From positions 372,001 through 436,000 of the forward strand of contig JBFPJN010000001.1 in assembly GCA_040839025.1 (NCBI GenBank): a stretch of 64,000 nucleotides of DNA, written 5' to 3'. Positions 1-7,991 of this stretch are shown piece by piece; within the stretch, counting starts at the first letter, position 1; every line of letters starts with the position of its first letter. Both the position numbers and the translations under genes were made by a program. Source of the stretch: Alphaproteobacteria bacterium LSUCC0719 (GTDB lineage Bacteria > Pseudomonadota > Alphaproteobacteria > Puniceispirillales > Puniceispirillaceae). Under the pieces are notes generated by a model. The model worked only from the letters and a program-made list of their open reading frames with translations. It did not search any database and was not told the DNA's origin.

Positions 1-836
1 TGACGGCCGATCCGGATGGCGTGGGACTGAAGGATGCAGATCTGGTGATCGAGGCTGTCGCCGAGCGGCTTGATGTCAAACAGAAGGTCTTTGTCGCCGC
101 CGAGGCCGTGATGAAGCCTGACGCCATCATGGCAACCAACACCTCGGCAATTCCCCTGGAACAGATAGGCAGCGCGCTGGCCGATCCAACACGTCTGATC
201 GGTATGCATTTCTTCAATCCTGTGCCGGTGCTGCCCCTTGTCGAGATCGTCTACACCGATGCCAGCCGTCAGGATTTCGTCAGCCGGGCGATGTTTGCCT
301 GTGGGGCGATGAAGAAGCAGCCGGTAAGGTGCAAGTCATCACCCGGTTTTCTAGTCAACCGGGCACTGCTGCCCTACATGTTCCGCGCGATCGAGGTCAT
401 GTTGGACGGGGCGGACCCGGACAAGCTTGATCAGGCGCTGGTGATGTTCGGCATGCCGATGGGGCCGATTGAACTGTGTGATCAGGTTGGGCTTGATGTC
501 TGTCTTGATGCCGGCCGGGTCATCGGAATCTCAGACAACGCCGCCGCAGCACTGACGGAATTGATCGAGGCTGGCAATCTGGGGCGCAAGACGGGGTCCG
601 GGTTCTATCAATGGGATGGCAAGAAGGCTGTCAGGCCGCGCGGGGTATATGCCGAGGCCGAGCTTGACGACATTGCCGTCGAATTGCTGGCGCCGCTGGT
701 TGCCGAATGCCGCGCCGCGGTTGCCGAGGGGGTGGTGGATTCCGCTGATATGGCGGATGCGGCCTGTATTTTTGGTGTCGGGTTTCCGGCATTCCGCGGT
801 GGCCCCCTGTACTGGAATGAAAGCCGGTCTGCATGA
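1..836 (+). CDS. 3-hydroxyacyl-CoA dehydrogenase of a fatty-acid-oxidation multifunctional protein, C-terminal part (5' cut by window)
   Basis: The frame is open from base 3, so the gene begins upstream; the GTG at 21 is internal. The visible 277 residues are the later NAD-binding part and the helical C-terminal domains of a FadB/FadJ-type 3-hydroxyacyl-CoA dehydrogenase, which oxidises L-3-hydroxyacyl-CoA with NAD+ in beta-oxidation. Family signatures seen are the ATNTS segment, the catalytic-His segment GMHFFNPVP, the SSPGFLVNR hinge at the start of the C-terminal domain, and GFPAFRGGP near the end. The protein stops about eight residues after FRGGP, earlier than E. coli FadB. An enoyl-CoA hydratase domain is expected upstream but is out of view. 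The stop overlaps the next start by 4 bp (ATGA). Confidence 0.88.
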   Translation, partial: TADPDGVGLKDADLVIEAVAERLDVKQKVFVAAEAVMKPDAIMATNTSAIPLEQIGSALADPTRLIGMHFFNPVPVLPLVEIVYTDASRQDFVSRAMFACGAMKKQPVRCKSSPGFLVNRALLPYMFRAIEVMLDGADPDKLDQALVMFGMPMGPIELCDQVGLDVCLDAGRVIGISDNAAAALTELIEAGNLGRKTGSGFYQWDGKKAVRPRGVYAEAELDDIAVELLAPLVAECRAAVAEGVVDSADMADAACIFGVGFPAFRGGPLYWNESRSA

Positions 837-1726
837 CCATTCTGACCCGATCCGACGGTCCTGCCACCGAGGTGCGCCGGACACTCGCCTGGATGGTTCT
901 CAGCTGTCTGCTGTTTGCTCTGGTGATGGTTTCGGTAAAGCTGTTCCTGACGGATTTGCCACCTGTCCAGACTGTGTTCCTGCGCTATGTCTTCGGCATT
1001 ATGCTGCTGCTGCCCCTTGTTGCCAGAACGCTTGGTGGAACCAGCGTCAGGGCAAGCTGGAAAATGCTGGTGGTGCGGTCTGTCTGCCATTCGCTGGCGG
1101 TGCTGTTCTGGTTCTACAGCATCATGCGTATTCCCCTTGCCGAGGTGAATGCCCTGCTCAATCTCGGGCCGGTCTATGCCACAATTGGGGCTGCCATCTA
1201 TTTCGGCGAGGGGTTGAAGATGCGGCGGCTGCTGGCAATCCTGATTTCCTTTGTTGGCGCAATGGTGATCATCAAGCCCGGATTTGCCGAGATCAATCTT
1301 GGCACAGTCGCGGTGCTGCTGACCGCCCCCCTGTTTGCGGTGTCCGACCTGATTGCGAAATCCCTGAAGGCACATCATGGCGACAATGTCATCATCATTG
1401 CGCTGTCGGCAGGCATTGCGGTCGCCACCGCGGTACCCGCGATGCTGTTCTGGCAGCCCATGTCGGCCATGAACTGGGTTGGCATTGTGGCCATCGGTAC
1501 GGCGGCGACGCTTGGACATATGACATTGATGAAATCTTTTCAGGGGCCGATGTGGGCGGCGCAGACGGGCAAATATGTCCAGCTGCTGTTCGTCATACTG
1601 TTCGGCATCACGCTGTTTGACGAAATTCCAGTGCTGTCGACGATCATCGGTGCGCTGGTGGTTCTCAGCGCGGTGTCCTACATTGCCTTTCGCGAGGGGC
1701 GCGCGCAGCGCCTTCGTGGCGAGTGA
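833..1726 (+). CDS. EamA/DMT-family membrane transporter
   Basis: This 297-residue protein is almost wholly hydrophobic, with about ten membrane segments arranged as two EamA repeats of roughly 140 residues. That is the usual drug/metabolite transporter layout for inner-membrane export of small metabolites. Repeat-typical segments such as EVNALLNLGPVYA, in the middle of the protein, and a basic C-terminus (REGRAQRLRGE) are visible. The start ATG overlaps the stop of the dehydrogenase gene by 4 bp, so the two are probably cotranscribed and translationally coupled. The substrate cannot be read from sequence. It is one of four EamA genes in the first 27 kb. Confidence 0.85.
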   Translation: MTILTRSDGPATEVRRTLAWMVLSCLLFALVMVSVKLFLTDLPPVQTVFLRYVFGIMLLLPLVARTLGGTSVRASWKMLVVRSVCHSLAVLFWFYSIMRIPLAEVNALLNLGPVYATIGAAIYFGEGLKMRRLLAILISFVGAMVIIKPGFAEINLGTVAVLLTAPLFAVSDLIAKSLKAHHGDNVIIIALSAGIAVATAVPAMLFWQPMSAMNWVGIVAIGTAATLGHMTLMKSFQGPMWAAQTGKYVQLLFVILFGITLFDEIPVLSTIIGALVVLSAVSYIAFREGRAQRLRGE

Positions 1727-1763
1727 GTTGGATGCAGGTTAGCCGGCACAAGGGTGTGGGGGA

Positions 1764-2576
1764 GTGATTATGCCCGGTTTTGAGGCCATGCAGGCAACAC
1801 CGGTTCTGTTCTGGGCGATCTGTTTCCTGTCGGTGATGGCGCTGGCGATCTCGAAATCGGGATTTGGCGGTGCGCTCGGAACGATGAGCATGCCCATTCT
1901 GCTTTTTGTTCTTCCCCCAAAACCGGCACTTGGGGTGCTGTTGCCGATCTTTCTGATCACTGACGTCTGGGTTCTCTACATCTGGCGGAAACATATCGAC
2001 CGCCGGTTTGCCCTGATCATGTGCGGTTTCGGTCTTGCCGGTCAGCTGGCAGGGTGGCTGCTGTTTGACTATTTCAGCAATGCCATGCTGCTGTGGCTGG
2101 TTGGCACGATCGGGATGCTGACGGCGCTGAATTATCTTCGGCTTCGCATCTGGCCCCAGACTGAACTTGCCGAGGAAATCGCACAGCGCATCGTGGCCCG
2201 TCTCTGGCCACGGGCAATCGGCTGGTGTGGCCTATCGGGCCTTGCCAGCTTTGTTGCGTTTGCCGGTGGCATCCCGGCGCAGTTGTTTTTGCTGCCACAC
2301 CGGCTGGCGCGTCAGGTCTTTGTTGGCACGATGAGTGTCTTTTTCTTTGTCATCAACGTGGCGAAACTGCCTTTCTATGGTGATCTGGGCCTGTTCAGCG
2401 GTGACAGCCTGATGATGTCCTTGATGCTTGTCCCCTTTATTCCACTTGGTGTGTATTTCGGTAAGAAGCTGAATGATATCGTGTCGGACAAGCTGTTCTA
2501 TGATGTGACCTACTGTCTGCTTTTCGTGATGAGTCTGAAGCTGCTATATGATGCCGGCTTGGACTGGTCGGTATGA
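1764..2576 (+). CDS. TauE/SafE-family sulfite/sulfonate-type exporter
   Basis: A 270-residue protein with about eight hydrophobic segments. It carries the TauE/SafE (DUF81) pattern: an N-terminal SKSGFGG-type glycine motif after the first helix, a PKPALGVLLPIFLITDV stretch in the second/third helix, and a second half that restates the fold. Members move sulfite, sulfoacetate or other small organic anions across the inner membrane. The gene lies 37 bp behind the EamA gene on the same strand, which makes a common transcript likely. The specific substrate is unknown. Confidence 0.82.
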   Translation: MIMPGFEAMQATPVLFWAICFLSVMALAISKSGFGGALGTMSMPILLFVLPPKPALGVLLPIFLITDVWVLYIWRKHIDRRFALIMCGFGLAGQLAGWLLFDYFSNAMLLWLVGTIGMLTALNYLRLRIWPQTELAEEIAQRIVARLWPRAIGWCGLSGLASFVAFAGGIPAQLFLLPHRLARQVFVGTMSVFFFVINVAKLPFYGDLGLFSGDSLMMSLMLVPFIPLGVYFGKKLNDIVSDKLFYDVTYCLLFVMSLKLLYDAGLDWSV

Positions 2577-2592
2577 CGAGAAGGAACATGAC

Positions 2593-2796
2593 ATGAAACG
2601 GTGGCGTCATCTTGCTGTGGCCTTTGGCATTCTGCCCGCGCTGGCGATCTATGTCGGGGGCATGGTGTGGCTGTCGACTTTCATCATGGAGATCCATTTT
2701 CTGGTCGATCTCCTGTTCTTTGTCCTGGCTGGTCTGGCCTGGATTCCCGCAGCCGGTTCGGTGGTCAAATGGCTGGCGACGCATGAGGCACGATAA
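2593..2796 (+). CDS. DUF2842-like small membrane protein
   Basis: A 67-residue protein with two hydrophobic helices (about residues 7-29 and 36-57) separated by a short HFLVDLL linker and ending KWLATHEAR. Size and layout match the alphaproteobacterial DUF2842 family, whose function is unknown. I chose the ATG at 2593 over an earlier in-frame start at 2548 because a purine-rich GAGAAGGA lies about 8 bp upstream, and the earlier start would overlap the TauE gene by 29 bp. The end overlaps the start of the SprT-like gene by 14 bp. Confidence 0.7.
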   Translation: MKRWRHLAVAFGILPALAIYVGGMVWLSTFIMEIHFLVDLLFFVLAGLAWIPAAGSVVKWLATHEAR

Positions 2797-3262
2797 GAGC
2801 GGGACAGATGATGTGGGCGCCCCGGCGCGCCCGCTCAAGGGCGCTCTCGAAACCGCGGCAGGCCTGATGCGCGAACATGGCCTTGATGGCTGGACTGTGC
2901 GGCTCGACAATGCGCGTCGGCGTGCCGGTCAGTGTGATTATCGTCGGCGGGAAATTTCGCTGTCACGTCACTATGTACGCTATGCCGAGGAAGACCATAT
3001 CCGCGACACCATTCTTCATGAAATCGCCCATGCGCTGGTCGGGCCACATCATGGTCATGATGCGGTATGGCGCCGCAAGGCACGTGAGATCGGATGCAGC
3101 GCAACCCGGTGCCATACGTTGAACTTCGCGTCTGAACCGTGGCTGATGCGCTGTCCCGAAGGATGTTTCGAGGTTGGACGCCATCGCCGAAAGCCGGGGC
3201 TTGTCTGCGCACAATGCCGCTCGCCTGTCGAATTCATCAGGTCCGAGGCATATCATGAGTGA
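2783..3262 (+). CDS. SprT-like zinc metallopeptidase domain protein
   Basis: A 159-residue protein. Residues 79-83 are HEIAH and H92 follows in a GHDAVWRRKA context, giving the two-plus-one histidine zinc site of the SprT/Spartan family. Cys124, Cys128, Cys142 and Cys145 form a C-terminal zinc-ribbon, as in many SprT-like proteins. Eukaryotic Spartan removes DNA-protein crosslinks; the role of bacterial homologues is unsettled, so protease activity here is inference. The ATG at 2783 was preferred because the N-terminal extension of the longer frame simply reads the DUF2842 gene in another frame. It overlaps both neighbours (14 bp and 8 bp), so translational coupling of the trio is likely. Confidence 0.8.
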   Translation: MRHDKSGTDDVGAPARPLKGALETAAGLMREHGLDGWTVRLDNARRRAGQCDYRRREISLSRHYVRYAEEDHIRDTILHEIAHALVGPHHGHDAVWRRKAREIGCSATRCHTLNFASEPWLMRCPEGCFEVGRHRRKPGLVCAQCRSPVEFIRSEAYHE

Positions 3263-3911
3263 TCTCATGAGTGATCTGGATTTTGCCGTCACGCCGCAAC
3301 GGCTCATGGCCATGCGACGCGCCCTGACACGGCTGCAGGCGCCGGCGCGCCGGGCGACAAGCCTGGCCTTTCTGACGGGCACCGAAATTGCACGGCTTGG
3401 CGACTATGCAGGCCAGCAGACCTACCGCACCGCCACACCGCAGATTGAACATCGCGGCAACAGCGTGTTTCAGGATTTCGATGTCTGTTTTCCCGCGCCG
3501 CGCGAGGGGACTTTCGCACTGCTTGCGACCTTGCTTGAAAAGACATTGCGGCAGGCGGGTGCCCTGATGACATCGCCGCCACTGCCTCCGGACATTGTCC
3601 TGAATGATTTTGCAATCCAGCGTTATCCGGCGGGGTCACGGGGGATTGGTATCCACCGGGATGGCAGGCGATATCGCGGGATTGTGGTCATTGTCACACT
3701 TGCCGGCACGTCACGCCTTTTTACCTGCACTGATCGTCAGGGGGCCGGGATCCGGCGCATCGATGACCGGCCAGGCCGCATTGTGCTGATGTCTGCTGAA
3801 GGATTTGCGGAACGCGAGGGCGAACAGGCACGACCGCTTCATGGTGTAGATCGCATCGGGTCGGGGCGTCTGTCGCTTGGACTTCGGTATCTTCCGGCAG
3901 ATGCGGCATGA
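3255..3911 (+). CDS. 2-oxoglutarate/Fe(II)-dependent dioxygenase, AlkB-like
   Basis: A 218-residue protein. It has the facial-triad pattern of 2OG-Fe(II) oxygenases: H134-x-D136 (GIHRDG), H196 in RPLHGV and a 2OG-binding arginine near R205 in RLSLGLRY. An NDFAIQRYPAGS stretch precedes HxD, which is the order seen in AlkB-type nucleic-acid demethylases. Substrate is not readable; DNA, RNA or protein are possible. The ATG at 3255 (a second one is at 3267) overlaps the SprT-like gene by 8 bp. Pairing with a SprT-like protease suggests, but does not show, a role in DNA damage handling. Confidence 0.72.
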   Translation: MSDLMSDLDFAVTPQRLMAMRRALTRLQAPARRATSLAFLTGTEIARLGDYAGQQTYRTATPQIEHRGNSVFQDFDVCFPAPREGTFALLATLLEKTLRQAGALMTSPPLPPDIVLNDFAIQRYPAGSRGIGIHRDGRRYRGIVVIVTLAGTSRLFTCTDRQGAGIRRIDDRPGRIVLMSAEGFAEREGEQARPLHGVDRIGSGRLSLGLRYLPADAA

Positions 3912-4035
3912 TGGCACGGTTTCGCTTGCGCCAAATTGTTTTTCTTGGCAGCCTTTAAGTGTCGGAGCGCCCGTCCGCTCTCCCCAACAGATAAAATTGT
4001 TTGTGATGGGCGCAGATGCAGTGCGTTCCGCTCAT

Positions 4036-4056
4036 GTGGGCTGTCTGGCAGCCCAC
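4036..4056 (+). promoter_or_regulatory. Perfect 8-bp hairpin in the leader of hpf
   Basis: GTGGGCTG at 4036-4043 pairs exactly with CAGCCCAC at 4049-4056 around a five-base loop. No T-run follows, so it is a poor intrinsic terminator. It sits about 80 bp before the hpf start, in the 225-bp space between the oxygenase gene and hpf, where I see no other gene. It may be a 5' leader structure, an operator, or the end of the upstream transcript. Confidence 0.4.
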
Positions 4057-4136
4057 GAAAGCAGGTTGCGCCGGTCCCCCCAAGGCCTATGGCCACTCCG
4101 GTGCCGCCATAACGTCCGCTCGGAAGGGAGACAGAT

Positions 4137-4730
4137 ATGAATATCAGCGTTTCAGGAAAAAACATGGATACCGGTTCGGCGTTTCAGACACATGCCGAAA
4201 CGGCGTTGAACAGTGTCGTCGAAAAATATTTTGATCGTGCGGTGAGTGGCCATGTGACCCTGGAAAAGGCTGATTCCGGATTTCGGGTAAAGACCCGTGT
4301 TGCCCTGTCTCGACGAATGGAACTCGAGGCGACAGGGTTTGCGCATGACGCCCATGCGGCGCTGGAGGCCGCGATCGAACATGCCGAGAAACGGCTTCGT
4401 CGGCACAAGAGACGGCTGAAGAATCATCGTGGTGCGGTCACACCGGCGGAAGAGGATGACGTCCTGCCCGCAACCATGATGATTTATGCCGGTGCCGACC
4501 AGATCGAGGATGGCGCGGAAAATGACGATATGCCAGCCGTGGTTGCCGAACTTGCCTATGACATCGAGATGCTGACGGTCGAGCAGGCGGTGATGAAGCT
4601 TGAACTTAGCGAAGCGCCAATGCTGATGTTCAGAAATGCCGCGCATTTCGGGCTGAATGTCGTGCATCGGCGCGAGGATGGCTCGATTGGCTGGATTGAT
4701 CCTCGCGGGGTCCGGCATCTCAACAGCTAG
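4137..4730 (+). CDS. hpf: Long-form ribosome hibernation promoting factor
   Basis: A 197-residue protein. Residues 1 to about 105 form the S30AE (YfiA/RaiA) domain, starting MNISVSGKNMDTG and ending in the basic stretch EKRLRRHKRRLK. After an acidic linker, residues about 135-195 form the long-HPF C-terminal domain, recognised by APMLMFRNAAHFGLNVVHRR and GWIDPRG. Long HPF dimerises through this domain to make inactive 100S ribosomes in starvation. A GGGAGA ribosome-binding site lies 6 bp before the ATG. It appears monocistronic; the next gene is convergent. Confidence 0.92.
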   Translation: MNISVSGKNMDTGSAFQTHAETALNSVVEKYFDRAVSGHVTLEKADSGFRVKTRVALSRRMELEATGFAHDAHAALEAAIEHAEKRLRRHKRRLKNHRGAVTPAEEDDVLPATMMIYAGADQIEDGAENDDMPAVVAELAYDIEMLTVEQAVMKLELSEAPMLMFRNAAHFGLNVVHRREDGSIGWIDPRGVRHLNS

Positions 4731-4762
4731 TCCCGTCCGGCCATTGTCCGGTCATAATCCGG

Positions 4763-5398
4763 TCAGGTGATTCCGGGATCGGTCAGCCCCCCGAAAAGCC
4801 AGGCGCCACCGGCAGCGGTGGCGCGTTCCGGGTCCATCAGGGTCAGTTTCAGAACGCCGAAATGCGGTACCGGCACACCGACCACATGATCCAGCGGTGC
4901 GGCCAGCGCCAGTGCCATCGCCGCCCGTATCACGCCGGCATGGGTGATAACGATCCTTGGAGTGGGCGTGAACGCCGCTTCAACTTCGCGCATCCATCCC
5001 GCGACACGGTCGGTCAGCGCGGCAAAGGACTCGCCCTGTGGCGCAGTCAGGTCGGCGGTCAGAAAGGCCCAGTTGTGAAGTGGCCCATCCTTGATCTGAT
5101 CCCAAATCTCGGCCACCGGTCTGTCGTGCCAGATCCCGAAATCCATCTCGACGAGGTGCGGGGAGTCTGACATCACTGCCGGCGCCAGTGCAGGGGCCAG
5201 CAATTGTGCTGTCTGCTGCGCCCGCCGCAAGGGCGATACATGCCAATCTGCAGCTGTCGGAAGCTGGCTGACAAGCGGCGTTACATCAAACCGGTGCGGC
5301 TCAATCGGCGGGTCATGAGGCGGCACATGATTGCGTTGCTTGACCACCGGTGCATGGCGAACAAAAAAGATTTCACAAATTTCCGGATGTGATGTCAT
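4763..5398 (-). CDS. cobC: Histidine phosphatase, probable alpha-ribazole phosphatase (CobC-like)
   Basis: A 211-residue histidine-phosphatase-superfamily protein. The catalytic motif is FVRHAPV near residue 13, with SPLRRAQQTA, the acidic EMDFGIWHDRP and THAGVIRAA downstream, which supply the second arginine, the acid and the second histidine. CobC removes the 5' phosphate from alpha-ribazole-P or adenosylcobalamin-5'-P. Position as the last gene of cobU-cobT-cobS, with a 4-bp ATGA overlap to cobS, supports that assignment over a generic phosphoglycerate-mutase-like enzyme. The start at 5398 replaces a longer frame whose first residues only read the cobS end. Confidence 0.78.
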   Translation of the reverse strand: MTSHPEICEIFFVRHAPVVKQRNHVPPHDPPIEPHRFDVTPLVSQLPTAADWHVSPLRRAQQTAQLLAPALAPAVMSDSPHLVEMDFGIWHDRPVAEIWDQIKDGPLHNWAFLTADLTAPQGESFAALTDRVAGWMREVEAAFTPTPRIVITHAGVIRAAMALALAAPLDHVVGVPVPHFGVLKLTLMDPERATAAGGAWLFGGLTDPGIT

Positions 5399-6222
5399 GC
5401 CGGCAGCATCGCGCCAACCGACGCCCAACTGATCAACATCATGATCTCGCCGCACAGGGTTGTTGCGCCCATCACATCACCCGTCAGGCCGTCAATTTTG
5501 CGTGTCGCCACCCGGCCAATCCACAGGCTGAGGGCGCATGCCGGCAGCGCAATACAGGCCGTCGGCAACAGCCCCAAAATCCAGATCATGGCAGGTGCCC
5601 ACAGGAACAGCGCGACAATCAGCCTTGTAATGCTGGTGCGCCCGGTCAGGGCAGCCAGGCTGGCATGCGGGCTGACGGAATAGACCGATAGCTGCAATAC
5701 CGGCTGAAACCGGCTCGCCGCCCCGATCATCGCCATGAAACCGACCAGATGCCAACCTGCCAGCACCTCAAGGCTCAGAGCCAGCAGCGAAAGTCTGAGA
5801 GCGGTCGCAAGGATCAGCGCCAGCACACCATAGGCCCCGATGCGGCTGTCATGCATGATCCGGATGATGTCGTTGCTGTCCCGACCACCGCCAAACCCGT
5901 CTGCCATGTCGGCCAGCCCGTCCTCATGCATGGCACCTGACAGCAAGGCAAGGCCAAGAAGCGCCAGTGACGCGCTGGCCAGCGGCGGCAGACCAAGGGC
6001 CGCGCCAGTCACCAGGATGGCGCCACCCGCGCCGCCAATGACAAGCCCGACGAGGGGAAAGGCCCAGAGTGCCGATGTGAAATTGGGAGGGCGTTCGGCA
6101 GGAAACCTGTACCAGCCGGTTGGAATGCGGCTGAGAAGTAAAAACGCCGCGGCGCAGTCGCCGAACGGGGATTGCGACGGTGCCCTGTCCCTATCCCTGT
6201 CCATTTCCCTGTCCAGTGTCAT
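5395..6222 (-). CDS. cobS: Adenosylcobinamide-GDP ribazoletransferase (cobalamin synthase)
   Basis: A 275-residue integral membrane protein with about six hydrophobic segments. The family signature HEDGLADMADGFGGG is clear (about residues 98-112). CobS joins adenosylcobinamide-GDP with alpha-ribazole (or its phosphate) in the inner membrane to make adenosylcobalamin (phosphate). An aspartate/arginine-rich N-terminal tail precedes the first helix. Its start overlaps the cobT stop and its stop overlaps the cobC start, each by 4 bp, so the three are one translation-coupled unit. Confidence 0.93.
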   Translation of the reverse strand: MTLDREMDRDRDRAPSQSPFGDCAAAFLLLSRIPTGWYRFPAERPPNFTSALWAFPLVGLVIGGAGGAILVTGAALGLPPLASASLALLGLALLSGAMHEDGLADMADGFGGGRDSNDIIRIMHDSRIGAYGVLALILATALRLSLLALSLEVLAGWHLVGFMAMIGAASRFQPVLQLSVYSVSPHASLAALTGRTSITRLIVALFLWAPAMIWILGLLPTACIALPACALSLWIGRVATRKIDGLTGDVMGATTLCGEIMMLISWASVGAMLPA

Positions 6223-7238
6223 GTTTCTTTGCTGACGCCTGCCTCGGCAAAGGTCGCCATGCCATTATGGGCCGCCGTCGCAGCGCGGACCAGCAATGTC
6301 GCCACCGCGGCACCGCTTGCCTCGCCAAGTCGCATCCGCAGGTCGAGCAGCGGCTGCATCCGCAGGGCGGAAGCAAGGCGAATATGTCCCGGCTCCGCAG
6401 ACAGATGCGAAATCATGCAGTGATCCAGAACATCCAGCCTTTTGCCAATCGTCAGTGCGGCGGCGGCGGCGGACGAAATGAACCCGTCAAGCATGACAGG
6501 GATGCTGCGCAGTCGTGCCTCGAGGACAGCGCCCGCAATTGCCGCCAGTTCACGGCCACCACAGGCGGCAAGAAGACTGACGCAATCGGTTACCTTGTCG
6601 CCATGTCGGTCGATGGCCGCCTGAACAATCATTGCCTTGTGGCTGACGCCCGCCGGGTCGAGACCTGTGCCCGGCCCGACCCAGCCACCGGCATCACCGC
6701 CGAATCTGGCCATGCAGATGGCGGCAGCGGCAGTGGTGTTGCCAATGCCCATTTCGCCGACAATCAGATAATCGCATGTCTCGCCAATGGCGGCAGCGCC
6801 AACATTCATCGCATGCAGAACCTCGTCAGGGTCCATGGCAGGCGCCGTTGTGAAATCGACGGTGGGACGGCCAAGATCGAGTGCGGTGACACTCAGTTCC
6901 AGTCCTGCGGTCTCGCAAAGCTGGTTGATTGCGGCTCCGCCAGCCTCGAAATTCCACACCATCTGCTGGGTGACTTCCTGCGGGAACGGGCTGATCCCCT
7001 GCTTGACGACACCGTGGTTGCCAGCAAAGACAAGGCATTTGCCATTGGTGATCTGGGGTCTGTCAGTCCTTTGCCAGGCCGCCATCCACAGCGCCAGCTG
7101 TTCAAGTTTGCCAAGCGAGCCCGGCGGTTTGGTCAGTTGGTCCTGGCGCGCAGCGGCGCTGGCCCGTGCCACACCATCCGGCTGCGGCAGCTTTCCAATC
7201 AATTCGGCAATGTGGCCTGGTGAGGAAAATGAATTCAT
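6219..7238 (-). CDS. cobT: Nicotinate-nucleotide-dimethylbenzimidazole phosphoribosyltransferase
   Basis: A 339-residue CobT. It activates the lower ligand base by forming alpha-ribazole-5'-phosphate from nicotinate mononucleotide. Seen are PPGSLGKLEQLALW near residue 40, the glycine-rich GEMGIGNTTAAAA in the middle, GPGTGLD, and the C-terminal LRLGEASGAAVA segment, which carries the catalytic glutamate in characterised CobT. Length is normal (about 340-350). It is the second gene of the minus-strand cob operon and lies 38 bp downstream of cobU. Confidence 0.94.
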   Translation of the reverse strand: MNSFSSPGHIAELIGKLPQPDGVARASAAARQDQLTKPPGSLGKLEQLALWMAAWQRTDRPQITNGKCLVFAGNHGVVKQGISPFPQEVTQQMVWNFEAGGAAINQLCETAGLELSVTALDLGRPTVDFTTAPAMDPDEVLHAMNVGAAAIGETCDYLIVGEMGIGNTTAAAAICMARFGGDAGGWVGPGTGLDPAGVSHKAMIVQAAIDRHGDKVTDCVSLLAACGGRELAAIAGAVLEARLRSIPVMLDGFISSAAAAALTIGKRLDVLDHCMISHLSAEPGHIRLASALRMQPLLDLRMRLGEASGAAVATLLVRAATAAHNGMATFAEAGVSKET

Positions 7239-7276
7239 GAAGGGTCCGGAACCAGATCTTTAGGAAAGGTGAATGT

Positions 7277-7843
7277 TTATTGCTGTGGTTTAATTCTTAA
7301 AGCAATACCTGCCATCATAAAAAACACCTCGTCAGCTGCCGCGGCGATGGCCTGGTTCAGTAAACCATTGGCGTCTCGAAAGCGGCGCGACAGGGCGTTG
7401 TCCGGCACAATGCCAAGGCCGGTTTCGCTGGCCACAAGGACAAGCCTGCCCCGACAAGTGCGGATGGTGTCGACAAGCTCCTGGCGTGTTTTGTCCATAT
7501 CATGTTCATGGATCAGAAGATTTGTCGTCCAGACACTCAGACAGTCGACAAGGATGGCTGTGGTCTCGCTGTCATTCTCGCTGATAGCCTGTGAAAGATT
7601 GACAGGTGCCTCGACAAGCGCCCATTCCGGCCCGCGCCGCTGGCGATGCAGGTCGACCCGTGCCGCCATTTCATCATCAAAGATCTCGGCTGTGGCAATA
7701 TAGACAAGGCGATCGCTGTCGGCTGGGCGGCCAGCAGACTGCTGCGTCAGCATTTCGGCGTGCGCCGATTTGCCTGACCGGGCGCCGCCAAGAACAAACT
7801 GGATCTGTGGTGCCACCGCGCATGTCTCCTGGTTGGCCGTCAT
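7277..7843 (-). CDS. cobU: Bifunctional adenosylcobinamide kinase / adenosylcobinamide-phosphate guanylyltransferase
   Basis: A 188-residue CobU/CobP. The P-loop GGARSGKS (residues 19-26) begins the RecA-like fold; YIATAEIFDDEMAARV, the VDCLSVW strand and ASETGLGIVP are further family motifs. It phosphorylates adenosylcobinamide and then transfers GMP to it, preparing the substrate of CobS. It is the first gene of cobU-cobT-cobS-cobC and is divergent from the mttB-like gene, sharing the 148-bp space 7844-7991. I found no convincing cobalamin riboswitch upstream. Confidence 0.93.
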   Translation of the reverse strand: MTANQETCAVAPQIQFVLGGARSGKSAHAEMLTQQSAGRPADSDRLVYIATAEIFDDEMAARVDLHRQRRGPEWALVEAPVNLSQAISENDSETTAILVDCLSVWTTNLLIHEHDMDKTRQELVDTIRTCRGRLVLVASETGLGIVPDNALSRRFRDANGLLNQAIAAAADEVFFMMAGIALRIKPQQ

Positions 7844-7991
7844 TCAGTTGCTGTTCTTCTACCATCCGCAGCGGCGTTTGACAGCGGCAAAGCTCACCTG
7901 TCCCTGTCCTGTGACCGAATTTGGGTATCGAGCGTCATTTTTAGAACGATTGAAGGTGTTGCCACTGTTACCGTCGAAAGGGGAAAGCTGA

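Noticed and set aside
6180-7223. 347-residue plus-strand frame opposite cobT
   Set aside because: Shadow of cobT; the proline/cysteine-rich start is the reverse reading of the Asp/Arg-rich start of cobS.
7844-7991. Cobalamin riboswitch between cobU and the mttB-like gene
   Set aside because: A GCCACTG and an ACGGTAA-like string occur, but on opposite strands and in the wrong order for the conserved B12 box.
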